Shown here piece after piece: positions 50,001-57,209 of a stretch of DNA of 64,000 nt. The notes under the pieces were generated by a model, which saw only the letters and a list, made by a program, of their open reading frames with translations, had not been told where the DNA came from and searched no databases. A program made the position numbers and the translations under genes. Numbering within the stretch: the first letter of the stretch is position 1; every line of letters starts with the position of its first letter. This DNA is from Agelaius tricolor (taxonomy: Eukaryota > Chordata > Aves > Passeriformes > Icteridae): NCBI GenBank assembly GCA_023055355.1, contig JALJCS010000018.1, positions 3,534,001 through 3,598,000 of the forward strand. The letters are read 5' to 3'.

Positions 50001-53000
50001 CCTTGACCTGCAGGAGGGTGCCAGCAGGATCCTGCAGCACTGACATAGCTGGAAAACAGGAGGAAATGAGCCTGTGCATCCATGCTTTGCACAGACCCAA
50101 ACAGGAGGATGTGTGTAGGAAAGGTCTTGCAGGTTGTGTCTGAAATACTTCATTAAGCACACAGGGTTATGTGTTTTATATTTAGAATGTATTTGCCTTG
50201 TGGGAGACAAACTACACAAAATATCACCAAATGTTTTGATTGCTTCCTCAGAGTCAAGGTCTGACTTGGAAGTCACAGGTTTTGACCAGAAAGAAAATGC
50301 TCCTGTGCGATTTATCAGCCTCCACCTCAGGTGGTGGCTCCTCTTTCACTGGAAGTCATTCTGAAGCTTTTTGGAAAACTTGGTTTAGCAGGAAAGTACC
50401 AATAGTGCTTTTTGACAATTTTTTGTTTTCATTTCGAAATAACCACTGGGGGAAGAACACCATGGCCTGGAACCTGAATCTTCTCAAGGCTTCTTAGAAC
50501 ATTTAAATTGCAGATGTCCCTCCCTCTTTTTGTGATTTCCAAAAAAGTCTTTCTTTCAAATGCTCTAAAGAAACTCCTGTGTTGTTTTGAGTTTGGATGT
50601 TCCAGTTCCTCCTCTTAGACAGCTCTTGTGCTTCTTCCAGTGGGTGACAGGGGTTTTCCTTGGAGATCTCTTGCCTTTGATAGGTGACTGGCTCATGTCC
50701 TTCATTAGCCTGATGGGGTTGTCTCCATTCATCTGGGAACGCAGGAATTCTTTCAGCTGAAGCTCACAGATGGCTCCAGGCAGGTTTCCTTAGGGCCCAG
50801 GCATTCCTCAGGGTTGAGCAAGTACTCTCAGTTACAAGGGGCAAGATCAACTTCAGATGCTGAACTTGGATTTTCAGGTGAATTCCTCCCCAGATTCCTC
50901 TGGCTTTACCTCCAGCAAGTAGAGAGGGAGCCAGGAATGACTTGATGGGCTGGGAATGATTCTTTTTCCAGGGAAATCCACTCCTCATGAGTCAGACAGT
51001 ATGTTCTCTAGGATTTTTTGCATTCATGCTCTTCAGCCCAGCCCTGGCTAGGTGTGTACAAGCTTGATGCACAGAGGCTCCTGTGCCTGCAGAGCTGCAC
51101 CTTGCTGGCCTTCTATGCTCACTTAAAAGGCCTGGGCCATCCCTGGGCACCTTCTGAAGACACAGAGGTGTGTCTGGAGGGCAGCATTAGCTCATGACAG
51201 CTGTAGGGAGGAACCTACCTTGGGTAGCCTCTGGTCCTGGCTACCTGCCACCTCATTTTCCTGAGTCAAGTGCAGCAAGCAGGTGCTTCTTGAAGTCATG
51301 CCAGAGGCAAACTACTGGCATAATCAGGCTCCATTTTACTCCATCAGTGCCTCTAATGAGGACGCTGTTTGAAGTTATAAATGAGCATGTGCCTGAAGCC
51401 ATCAATAATTAACAAGTTCTTGGGAAATCTTAATGAGGGCTGCTCTCCTCTGTAAACCCCCACCCAAAATCCTCCACCCACGCAGCTCCATCTGCAGCTT
51501 GGGAGTTCAGAGAGGTTGCTCTCATGGATCGTGTGTTTCTGCCATGGTGGGGGTCAGCATGGTGGCCGTGGCATGGCCCCAGTGTGCAGGTGGCCCTGTG
51601 CATCCCCAGTGAGTCCTCGTGGGATGCTCTCTTTGCACCCAGGCTGGGGCTGGCAGGGCTGCAGCTGCTCAGCACATCATGGTCTTTGTCTAGCACCTTG
51701 AAAGTGTTTTCAGCACATCATGGTCTTTGTCTAACACCTTGACAGTGTTTTCCTGCCAAAATCTTTGGTAGACTTTACTAAGCTCATTTTGAGTGGCTTC
51801 TCCTGGCTCCTCTCTGGTAGCAATTCCAAAGGAGCTGTCACTTGGCAGTGCAGGTGGCACATTTGAAGGACCTTGGCTGACTTGCCTTGGCATAGCCAAT
51901 ATGTTATTATTCCACACCCAGAACACTTTGCAAGCACGAAGCAGAATTGTCCTGGCCTCCCTCCAGAGGCTGTCCCATCCTGCTCCCAGGCATGTATTCC
52001 TCTGTGGTGGGATAAATACCTGCTATTGCACTGGTTTACTTCCTTTGTCCTCTAATGGCATCTCCAAGAAGGAGAAAAGAATGGCAAATCAAAGGTAGGG
52101 TTGGGAATCTGGGCTTCCCTGGCCAGATGTGTCCTAATGAGAGAGAGAGAGAGAAGGGGGACTGTGGTGGTGTTCACAGGGGTCCCAGGAAGAGGGAAGA
52201 GACAAGGATCTGACTCTATGTTTTAGAAGGCTGATTTAATATTTTATGATATATATTATAATAAAACTATACTAAAAGAATAGAAGAAAGGATTTCATCA
52301 GAGGGCTTGAAAAGAAAGGGATAGAAAGGAATGATAACAAAAGCTTGTGTCTCTCAGAGAGTCTGAGCCAGCTGATTGTGATTGGCCATTAATTAGAAAC
52401 AACCACATGAGCCCAATCCCAGATGCACCTGTTGCATCCCACGGCAGCAGATAACCATTGGTTACATTTTGTTCTCGAGGCTTCTCAGCTTCTCAGGAGA
52501 AAAAATCCCAAGGAAAGGATTTTTCATAAAAGATGTCTGTGACAGGGGACAGCAGTGCAGAGGTGCAGAGCTGAGCGTGAGCAGTGCCCGCGTCCTTGGA
52601 GAAGAGCTGGGTGGGGGTTCCTTGCTCACTGTCCACATGGGCTTTGCTCCGCAGACATGAAAGCCACACCTGGAGCTTGGAGCGAACTGAGAGCCTGACT
52701 TCAGATTCCCAGTCTGGGATAATGCTGTCCTCGGTGGGAACCAGCAAATGCAACAGCCCCGCGTGCGTGGAGGCGCGGGCGCGGCGCGGGGCCACCTTCT
52801 GCATGGAGGAGCAGCGGCGGCCCACGACGCAGTACCGCGACTCCGTGGACTCCCTGCGCGACTCGCCCCACAGCGAGAGGTCAGAGCCCACTGCTTGCTG
52901 CCCCCACAGCACGGCAGAGGCAAGCCATGCCTCTGTGCCAAGCCCAAAAACATTTGCCTTTGCCCGCCCTAGAGTGGCGGTGCCATGGTAGAACTGGGGA

Positions 53001-55503
53001 ACTCCAGCTCTGGTCCTACCAGAGGAGGCCCAATTCCCTCTGGTCGGGCAGCAGCCAGCTCTGCACCCTGGTGGCAATGTAGGTTTGGAGCATAGGGATG
53101 ATGGGTGTGGAATATGCCTGGCTGCAGTCAGCAACTGTAGAGAAAAACTGGCTGAGAAAACACCCTGGGCAGCTTGGTGGGCTGCCAAGCAGGGTCTGGC
53201 CCTCAAGTGCTTGGGGAAAAGGTGTCTGTCCTCAGCACTGTCCTGGATGGCCAGGTGAGAGGGTGCTGCACGTGGGCATAGCCTTGGGACAGGACTTGGT
53301 AGGTTCCAGCCTTCAAGGAACACAAGCTGCAGAGCTGAGACACCAACAGCAGCAGTAGCAGCTGTCCTCTTCCCAGTCTGGTTCCTCATGGAGCAGAAGC
53401 ACATCTCCACCTTTGTTCCAGCCCTTTGTAGGTGGCCATGAGTGACTCCTGGTGGCCACATGGCCCCTCTTGGGCAGTTGCCCTCCAAGGAAGTGGAACT
53501 TATCCATGGGGCAGAGGAGAAAGGCAGCATCTCCTGCTCTCATTCCTGTCCCTGTCTATTCAGGTAGACTGACCCAGGTCCTATGGAGATCTCAAACATC
53601 ACAAAACACATGAGTAAAAAGGCCTGGGTGAGTGAGTGAGTGAGTGAGAGAGCCTGGGCTGGTGGAAGTGGGCAGAGATACCACTGGGAATATCAAGAGG
53701 AAATAAGATCTGCTCCTTAGAAAGAGGTGGTGCTGAAAAAAGGGCTAGACCAGACCTGAGTGACCACACTGATGTTTTCACTAGATGAAACTGGTAGATG
53801 GCTTTTAGAGACATAAGATTTTTGCTAAGTCAGAGAAAGCAATGCCCAGGGTTTCCCCATCCGTGGCCTGAGCAGGAAGAGGGAATTCCAGGGACCTTCC
53901 TCAGAGACAAGCCTGGCAGCTCCAGAGGGAACAGAAAGCAGCTGTCAGGCAGATGAGAGGCAGTGAAGCCATGACTCAGCCTGCTGGGAGATGCTGCAGG
54001 GTTTGCAGCGATGCAGAGTGGGAATTGTGCACCGAGTCCCTTGGGAGAAGCAGTTTGGGGGATGCTCAGCACATGCTGCCCATTGAAGCCAGCAGCTCAC
54101 CCTCCCCTGGCTCAGCAGTGCAAGGTCCCTCCAGCTGATTCCCCAGGAGAACTTCCACGAGCAGGTTCACTGGAGGCTGTTCTATTGCACTAAATAGTTT
54201 ATTTAGTTGTTGTTTTGCACTGGGTTGTTAGAGATTTGCACAGAGTAGTCTTTATATTGCACTGAATAGTTTATATAGTTTATGCTATATCACATGGTTT
54301 GTTCTTCCCCCAATACTTGCTGGTGTCTTCCCTGGTCAGTCCTTCCCCCTGCCCCTCCCCACTTATATCCCATTGGTTGTGGTCCTCCTCCTCCATCCCC
54401 CATTCCCCTTGGGTATAAAAGTCTCCTGCCAGGAGTACATGGCCTCTTGCCCACCTTGGATATAAACAAACCACATAGGTTTCCACGTGGGTTAGAGCGC
54501 TTCCAGTCTTTTGCTTAGCTCTGTGTAAGACTGTGTGGGCTGGGGTCCATAGCTAGCCTCAGTGGACCCCCAGAGCCCACGCAGACACAGTTCTTACAGG
54601 TGGTGCCCCATGTGTTTGTCTCCCACGACGGTCAGAGATGGCACGCAGCAGCTGGTAATTCACATGCATGGATTACCTTAGCTTTTGGGACTCCCACCTT
54701 CCTCTGACTTCTTTGTCACATTCTGGTCTTGCAGGAGGCCTCCTGGGTCCCTGGGCCAGGTGTTCTAGGCTAGCCCAGCAAAGGGTGGGCTCAGCTGGTG
54801 CTTTTTGGGTTGTTCGGTGTCCAAACAGAGGTGTTGCTTTTCCAGGTACGTGTCGGCCCTGACCACACCAGCACGTCTGTCTCCCGTTGACTTCCACTAC
54901 TCGATGACCACGCAGGTGCCCACCTTCGAGATCACGTCCCCCAACTCGGCGCACGCCGTGTCCCTGCCGCCGGCGGCCCCCATCAGCTTCCGCGTGGAGG
55001 AGCAGCAGCCCCTCCTGCGGCGGTACCAGCTCCCCTTCCAGGACACGCAGAGGTACGACAGCTACTACCAAAGGAAGACCTACCTAAACGACAGCATGGG
55101 GAGCCTGCCCTCCAGCCCCTTCCGCATCACGGAGGACGACGAGTACGAGACGACGCAGGAGTACGTCACAGCGCTAGAGCAGCCAAAGAAAACAGCCAGC
55201 AGCAACAGGCGGTGGAAAAAATCCAAACTGAACGGGCACATCCCTCACAGAGCCAGAGCCGTGCGGGACTCGTTCTCCTTGAGCAGCGCCTCTTACAGCG
55301 AGTCTGACGAGGAGCTGGTGGCCGAGAGCACGCCGTTCCTAAGCACTCAGAACAATGAGGCGGCGCACGCGGAGTCGCCGCCGCTGCACCGGCCGGGCGA
55401 CAGCCGGACTCACTACTCGTGCCGCGGGCACAGCGCGCACGGCGACGGCGGCCGCGGCAGCCTGGCGCACGTGGCGCCCAAAGCGGACCCCGACCCTCTC
55501 TAG
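10950..55503 (+). CDS. NRG2: Pro-neuregulin-2, partial gene (Ig domain second half to stop)
   Basis: Neuregulin-2 is a membrane-anchored ErbB ligand. Its EGF-like domain binds ErbB3/ErbB4 after the ectodomain is shed. The coding path is 10950-11068, [14723-14788 optional], 25072-25192, 34267-34343 (alpha) or 34595-34653 (beta) with or without 42944-42967, 47299-47401, 48292-48415, 49682-49809, 52655-52879 and 54846-55503. Phases match at every junction. The alpha path without the cassette gives 517 codons plus stop. Domain order is Ig second half, EGF, short stalk, one transmembrane helix, then a long cytoplasmic tail ending KADPDPL. The EGF block (HARKCNETAKSYCVNGGVC, then CPNGFFGQRC) identifies NRG2 rather than NRG1, NRG3 or NRG4. 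The gene is broken only by the window edge. No frameshift or internal stop was found. Confidence 0.97.
11069..14722 (+). other. NRG2: NRG2 intron with minisatellite
   Basis: The intron runs from donor gtaagt at 11069 to acceptor ttaatttccccag at 14722 if the cassette exon is used, or on to 25071 if it is skipped. It contains the 14-15 bp minisatellite (12195-12870). I see no other gene or recognisable element. Confidence 0.8.
12195..12870. repeat. Minisatellite, 14-15 bp units, about 46 copies
   Basis: The array mixes units of the types acacagggaaatgc (14 bp), acagcagggaaatgc (15 bp) and acacctgg(g/t)aaatgc (15 bp), with single variants such as aaaggc for aaatgc. It spans about 675 bp inside the NRG2 intron. 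The mixture of unit lengths keeps reading frames open on both strands, giving spurious Cys/Phe/Pro-rich (minus) and Gly/Lys/Thr/His-rich (plus) open frames. These should not be annotated as proteins. Such arrays are usually length-polymorphic. Confidence 0.95.
14723..14788 (+). CDS. NRG2: Candidate NRG2 cassette exon between Ig and EGF domains (66 nt)
   Basis: A stop-free 66-nt block is bounded by a strong pyrimidine tract and cag on the left (14701-14722) and gtaagt on the right (14789-14794). Its phase is 1 in and 1 out, so inclusion between the Ig exon and the EGF exon keeps frame and adds 22 residues. The insert begins GTTKAPQVLP, ends VVMEEE, and changes the following Val to Leu. NRG1 has alternatively used spacer exons at this same place, between Ig and EGF. 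I do not recognise this peptide from mammalian NRG2. This is inference from splice signals, frame and position; no transcript evidence is available here. Confidence 0.55.
17838..18353. repeat. Local direct duplication, copy A
   Basis: This block is nearly identical to 20505-21473 in the same orientation. It starts in a CT-rich run (tctcctcttttcttctc), continues through 'cctgggactgaagaccagct' and 'caacatcccacatgactctg', and ends at 'gaatgtgaaatcccagctg'. It lacks the roughly 470 bp that copy B carries between 20626 and 21098, having only about 10 bp there (17963-17972). Minus-strand open frames in it are shared with copy B, but they are interrupted differently and resemble no family I know. 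Confidence 0.9.
20505..21473. repeat. Local direct duplication, copy B with about 470 bp extra
   Basis: Blocks 20505-20625 and 21099-21473 match copy A at high identity, with a few substitutions and small indels. The sequence 20626-21098 has no counterpart in copy A. The extra segment shows no terminal repeats or target duplication that I can see, so either it was lost from copy A or it was inserted into copy B. The two copies lie about 2.7-3.1 kb apart in one NRG2 intron. Confidence 0.9.
25072..25192 (+). CDS. NRG2: NRG2 exon: EGF-like domain, N-terminal part
   Basis: The 121-nt exon has acceptor ttttcccctgcag and donor gtaagt, phase 1 in and phase 2 out. It reads TTTLSSWSGHARKCNETAK, then SYCVNGGVCYYIEG, then INQLSC and two bases of a Lys codon. 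It carries four of the six EGF cysteines in neuregulin spacing. This region contacts ErbB receptors and is shared by alpha and beta isoforms. When the cassette exon is skipped, the junction codon is GTA (Val), matching the S-V junction of the usual NRG2 form. Confidence 0.98.
25193..34266 (+). other. NRG2: NRG2 intron, no gene seen
   Basis: Nine kilobases lie between the EGF N-terminal exon and the alpha exon. I see a short (CCTGGA)n run at 32974-33017, a T-run near 30344 and otherwise non-repetitive intronic sequence. No coding block with splice sites and conserved peptide was found. Confidence 0.75.
32974..33017. repeat. (CCTGGA)n hexanucleotide repeat
   Basis: About seven copies of CCTGGA, one with a substitution, lie within the NRG2 intron. 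In one frame they read as Gly-Pro repeats, which is a property of the hexamer and not a coding signal. Confidence 0.9.
34267..34343 (+). CDS. NRG2: NRG2 alpha-type EGF C-terminal exon
   Basis: The 77-nt exon has acceptor ttttcccctccag and donor gtatgt, phase 2 in and phase 1 out. It reads CPNGFFGQRCLEKLPLRLYM then PDPKQ and one base of Lys. It supplies EGF cysteines five and six and the short stalk. Spliced directly to the transmembrane exon it gives KQKAEELYQK, the form analogous to NRG1 alpha, which pairs differently with ErbB receptors than beta. It lies 251 bp before the beta exon. Confidence 0.97.
34595..34653 (+). CDS. NRG2: NRG2 beta-type EGF C-terminal exon
   Basis: The 59-nt exon has acceptor ctctcttccggtag and donor gtatgt, phase 2 in and phase 1 out. 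It reads CPIEFTGDRCQHFAMVSFS plus one base. CP-x-x-(F/Y)-TGDRCQ-x-(F/Y)-x-M is the beta-type EGF ending of neuregulins. It can splice to the microexon (giving SKHLGFELKEAEELYQ, beta1-like) or straight to the transmembrane exon (SKAEELYQ, beta2-like). Using it together with the alpha exon shifts the frame, so the two are effectively mutually exclusive. Confidence 0.96.
34988..35600. repeat. 34-bp minisatellite, about 18 units, with 4-unit higher-order period
   Basis: The unit is ggcaggatttgggcatttt followed by ccctgtgctgtgcag, with variants in the middle ('ttatccctg', 'cttcctctg') and at the end ('gccatgcaag', 'gtgtaggac'). A block with the rare 'attatccctgtgctg' variant recurs exactly 136 bp apart (35321 and 35457), which is four units, showing duplication of groups of units. 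Thirty-four is not a multiple of three and the unit lacks stops in all frames, so long open frames on both strands cross it. They are artefacts. Confidence 0.95.
41030..41155 (+). mobile_element. CR1 LINE fragment
   Basis: The segment follows the CR1 3' region: 'caagggggaatggcttcaaa', 'gtttagattggatattagca', 'gacactggcacaggtttccc'. It is truncated at both ends: the terminal octamer tail is missing and unrelated sequence follows. Confidence 0.85.
42240..42510. other. GC-rich block in NRG2 intron
   Basis: A clearly GC-rich stretch with several CpGs (cttgcccgggcacctcgcag and similar) lies about 450 bp before the microexon. Several frames are open across it because of composition. No TATA, splice pattern or conserved peptide supports a gene or promoter. 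Confidence 0.5.
42600..42631. repeat. Poly-T run
   Basis: About 30 nearly uninterrupted T residues lie upstream of the microexon. A matching A-rich low-complexity run occurs just after it (about 43100-43170). Confidence 0.9.
42944..42967 (+). CDS. NRG2: NRG2 24-nt juxtamembrane microexon
   Basis: The exon is only 24 nt, too short for routine ORF finding. It is preceded by a long pyrimidine tract (about 42895-42940) ending ggcag, followed by gtatgg, and is phase 1 in and phase 1 out. Joined to the neighbouring exons it reads K-HLGFELKE-AEELYQ, the NRG2 counterpart of the NRG1 beta1 stalk HLGIEFME. It lengthens the segment between EGF and membrane where sheddases cut. Frame also permits joining it to the alpha exon. 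Confidence 0.93.
42968..47298 (+). other. NRG2: NRG2 intron with CR1 tail
   Basis: The intron runs from the microexon to the transmembrane exon. It contains A-rich low complexity (about 43100-43170 and 45235-45310), a short CR1 3' tail (43920-43994) and no recognisable gene. Confidence 0.75.
43920..43994 (+). mobile_element. CR1 LINE 3' tail
   Basis: The sequence 'ttaaggtcccttccaaccca' is followed by 'ccattcaaggattctgtgat' and 'gattctatgattg', which is the end of CR1 with its terminal octamer repeats. It is a short, 5'-truncated plus-orientation copy. Confidence 0.88.
47299..47401 (+). CDS. NRG2: NRG2 transmembrane exon
   Basis: The 103-nt exon has acceptor ctccatttgcag and donor gtgagt, phase 1 in and phase 2 out. 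It reads AEELYQKR, then a hydrophobic run (VLTITGICVALLVVGIVCVV, then AYC), then KTK. This is the single membrane-spanning helix followed by a basic stop-transfer. AEELYQKRVLTITGIC is a hallmark of NRG1 and NRG2, and the length equals that of the corresponding NRG1 exon. Proteolytic shedding takes place just before this exon, within the stalk. Confidence 0.98.
47402..48291 (+). other. NRG2: NRG2 intron
   Basis: An 890-bp intron between donor gtgagt and acceptor ttctgttctaaag. Nothing else was recognised in it. Confidence 0.85.
48292..48415 (+). CDS. NRG2: NRG2 cytoplasmic exon 1
   Basis: The 124-nt exon has acceptor ctaaag and donor gtaaga, phase 2 in and phase 0 out. It reads KQRKQMHNHLRQNMCPAHQN, RSLANGPSHPRLDPEE and IQMAD. 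The basic juxtamembrane start (KTKKQRKQ) and the ANGP-HP motif are shared with NRG1. It forms the start of the intracellular domain. Confidence 0.97.
48416..49681 (+). other. NRG2: NRG2 intron, possible degraded LTR
   Basis: A 1.27-kb intron. The part from about 48890 to 49420 looks like old LTR-type sequence (CpG-containing, TATA-like 'agcataaatacttgg'), but I cannot place ends or a target duplication. No gene seen. Confidence 0.5.
49682..49809 (+). CDS. NRG2: NRG2 cytoplasmic exon 2
   Basis: The 128-nt exon has acceptor ttattttgcag and donor gtgatg, phase 0 in and phase 2 out. It reads YISKNVSATEHVIRRETETT, FSGSHSCSPSHHC and STATPTSSQ. The HVIRRETETTFS-SHSCSP block is strongly conserved across neuregulin tails. 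It is followed by a Ser/Thr-rich linker. Confidence 0.97.
51669..51752. repeat. Tandem duplication of about 41 bp
   Basis: Two adjacent copies begin agcacatcatggtctttgtc and end in gtgtttt. They differ at a few positions (tagcacc/taacacc, gaaag/gacag). Likely a replication-slippage duplication in the intron. Confidence 0.9.
52163..52544 (-). mobile_element. Solo-type ERV LTR with 6-bp target duplication
   Basis: The 382-bp element begins tgtggtggtgttc and ends gatgtctgtgaca, giving TGT...ACA ends. It is flanked by perfect direct repeats ggggac (52157-52162 and 52545-52550). On the minus strand the start (TGTCACAGACATC) and the late CAGCCTTCT block match a songbird LTR family I recognise, so the sense is minus. 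A 6-bp duplication fits the ERVK class. No internal viral sequence is present, so it is a solo LTR formed by recombination. It ends 104 bp before an NRG2 exon, not counting the duplication. Confidence 0.9.
52655..52879 (+). CDS. NRG2: NRG2 cytoplasmic exon 3
   Basis: The 225-nt exon has acceptor gctccgcag and donor gtcaga, phase 2 in and phase 2 out. It reads HESHTWSLERTESLTSDSQS, GIMLSSVGTSKCNSPACVE, ARARRGATFCMEEQRRPTTQ and YRDSVDSLRDSPHSE. It matches the NRG2 tail closely. The part around GATFCMEEQRRPTTQ differs from the mammalian version that I recall, and it lies in a GC-rich, CpG-rich segment. The donor gtcaga is weaker than the others in the gene. Confidence 0.96.
52880..54845 (+). other. 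NRG2: NRG2 last intron with ERV LTR
   Basis: A 1.97-kb intron. It holds a short (GTGA)n run at about 53630-53648 and an LTR with following primer-site-like sequence (54178-54618). The acceptor is cttttccag at 54837-54845. Confidence 0.85.
54178..54618 (+). mobile_element. ERV LTR plus primer-binding-site-like sequence
   Basis: The block begins tgttctattgcac, has a TATA box (gggtataaaag) near 54412-54422 and ends cagttcttaca at 54598. That gives an LTR of 421 bp with TGT...ACA ends. After two bases, tggtgccccatgtg (54601-54614) looks like a tRNA primer-binding site, which starts TGG. This suggests a 5' LTR with a remnant of leader, not a solo LTR. No gag-pol sequence follows; host intron resumes within about 130 bp. 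A ggaggc before 54178 recurs at 54734-54739 and could mark the other edge, but this is weak. Confidence 0.7.
54846..55503 (+). CDS. NRG2: NRG2 last coding exon with stop
   Basis: After acceptor tccag the exon completes an Arg codon and reads YVSALTTPARLSPVDFHYSM, TTQVPTFEITSPNSAHAVS and LPPAAPISFRVEEQQPLLRR. It continues through a Tyr-rich stretch (RYDSYYQRKTY), GSLPSSPFRITEDDEYETTQ, a basic cluster (NRRWKKSKLNGHIPHRARA), an acidic Ser stretch (SASYSESDEELVAESTPFL) and stops at TAG 55501-55503 after KADPDPL. It matches the NRG2 intracellular domain. The Gly-Pro run of mammalian NRG2 after QQPLLR is absent. The last 30 or so residues are diverged and very CpG-rich, but end in the same frame. 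Confidence 0.97.
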
Positions 55504-56399
55504 GCACCTCCCGCGCACGGGCGACCCACGTGGAGCAGGCCGAGGGCGAGACAAAACCACGCAAACCGCAGAACGAGACAAAACAGAACAAAAAAAAAAA
55601 AAAAAACAAAAAAAATAAATATTTTTATTTTATATAAAAGAGGGAAAAACAAAAAATATAACAAATAAAAATGTTTTATTTTCATTTTAGCAAAGTTGTC
55701 TTATAATAGCTAATGACAATGACTTTTTTATAGGGAATCTCTATTTATATGTAATGTCTTGATTTACAGCTTCCGAGAAAAAAAAGTAAAAAAAAAAAAA
55801 AAAAAAAGAAGAAGAAAAGAAAACAAACAATAAAGTTAAAAAAAAGTGGGCCAATTTTTGACTACTTAAAAATAGAAAACAAAACTATCGTGGTGCCTTT
55901 TGCTGTATGCTAGTGCTGGGATTCATGCCGAGGATTCTGTTTCAGTAGCATTTTTAAGGTCATAGATTTTTGTTTGGGAGACAACCTGTCACAAGGGCGC
56001 TCTTCTGTTGGAAGAAAACAGCCTTGCCACTTTGCCCCGTACCCTGCTATTAATGATCTTATTCTTTAAAGTATTGTTTAAACACACATTAAGGACATGA
56101 GTGGGAGCATTTCCATTATCATGTCTAACGAGGATCTGTCTTGCCCTGTAAACTACTTGTATTTTTGCTTAAATCAGGAGAAAAAGAAACCCAACAGCAC
56201 TGTGCTGAAATGCAGAAATAATGTTTCTTTTGCCACACAGGTAGGAAGAGAAAACGAAATCGCGCAGCAGCAGCAGCCCTTACAATATAGCTCTCAACCT
56301 TTGGCCATCTCACCGGTGGGTCTGGAGTGGGGTTGGCACAGGTTTGTAGTGAAGCCAGGCAGGCAGCCCTGTGCCCGTGGTGGATCACACCTGTCACGT

Positions 56400-56880
56400 C
56401 CCCTTGAATCCGGGTGGCTGAGCCAGCCCCGTTCAGCCGCGGTGCCCGTGGCCGCCCCGGCGCTGTGCAGGCCGCGGCGTCCCTCGGCTGAGTGGTGCAG
56501 CCATGGCCGGAGCTGTGGTGTCCTGGGTGACACCCTTGGCCGGGGTGCCGGGGGACACCCACAGGGTGGTTCTGCGGTGCAGACGGCCGCACGTCACCCT
56601 GGACACGGCGCCAGGCCGTGTGCCCAGCAGGGCCCCGAGCGCTCTGGGCTCCGCTGCCGTGGCCGGGCAGGGCCCTGCTGGGGGGCCCAGCGAGCGGATC
56701 CACCCTACGGCCGGGCCACGTGTGTTGTAAGGACAGTTGGTGCCGTCACCTCCCGCCATCGGTGACGGACGGCGCGTCCCCAGACCCGGAGCAGCTCTGG
56801 CCATCAGCTCTGTGGCGCAAAGAGACAGTCCTGCGTGTCCAGGCGGCACAGCATCCCCCGTGGAAGTGCCCCCCTCTCCT
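56400..56880. other. CpG-rich segment within the NRG2 3' UTR
   Basis: The segment is rich in CG dinucleotides (gccgcggtgcccgtggccgc and similar), while the UTR on both sides is AT-rich. It keeps long frames open on both strands, for example 56097-56765 plus and 56125-56703 minus, with no conserved domain I recognise. Composition alone can explain those frames. Confidence 0.6.
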
Positions 56881-57203
56881 CAGTTCTCTGCAGCAAACCT
56901 GTTTACATTGTAGCCTGACTTTTTTCTTTTTATATTTTTACTTCTGCATGTCCTTTGCATTTCAGATACTGTAGATTGGATGCATGGTGAAGCTGTGACT
57001 GAGAAGATAATACAACAATTGACAGTGTATTATTTCATTTAACTTTTAGCAATAAAGTAACTAAACCCTCTATTCCTCACCCGCGATGGGGTCAGATAGA
57101 AAACTCTGCTAATTTGTCATAAGATGATTGTCAAAGTTTGCTCTGGATTGTCTGAATGTCAGAACTCTTGACTGTTTAACACTTGAACATTTTTTATATT
57201 ATA

Positions 57204-57209
57204 AATAAA
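57204..57209 (+). terminator. NRG2: Distal NRG2 polyadenylation signal
   Basis: AATAAA lies within tataaataaaataag, just before the sequence changes to CR1 at about 57286. It is the last canonical hexamer before the repeat. Another AATAAA at 57051-57056 is an alternative. Confidence 0.65.

Larger units (their letters stand above)
49810..52654 (+). other. NRG2: NRG2 intron with tandem pair and ERV LTR near acceptor
   Basis: A 2.8-kb intron. It contains a 41-42 bp tandem duplication near 51669-51752 (unit starting agcacatcatggtctttg), a short (GA)n at 52138-52154 and a complete solo-type LTR (52163-52544). The acceptor tract before 52655 (ggctttgctccgcag) has only a moderate pyrimidine run. 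Confidence 0.8.

Noticed and set aside
54805..54845. Start codon and MGCSVSKQ-like leader in frame with the last NRG2 exon
   Set aside because: The segment before 54846 is intron ending in a proper acceptor. The preceding exon joins here in matching phase, so the apparent myristoylation-type leader is intronic read-through.
56097..56765. 222-codon open frame in the NRG2 3' UTR
   Set aside because: The second half lies in a CpG-rich segment that also keeps the opposite strand open. No domain, no repeat of known families and no initiation context supports translation.
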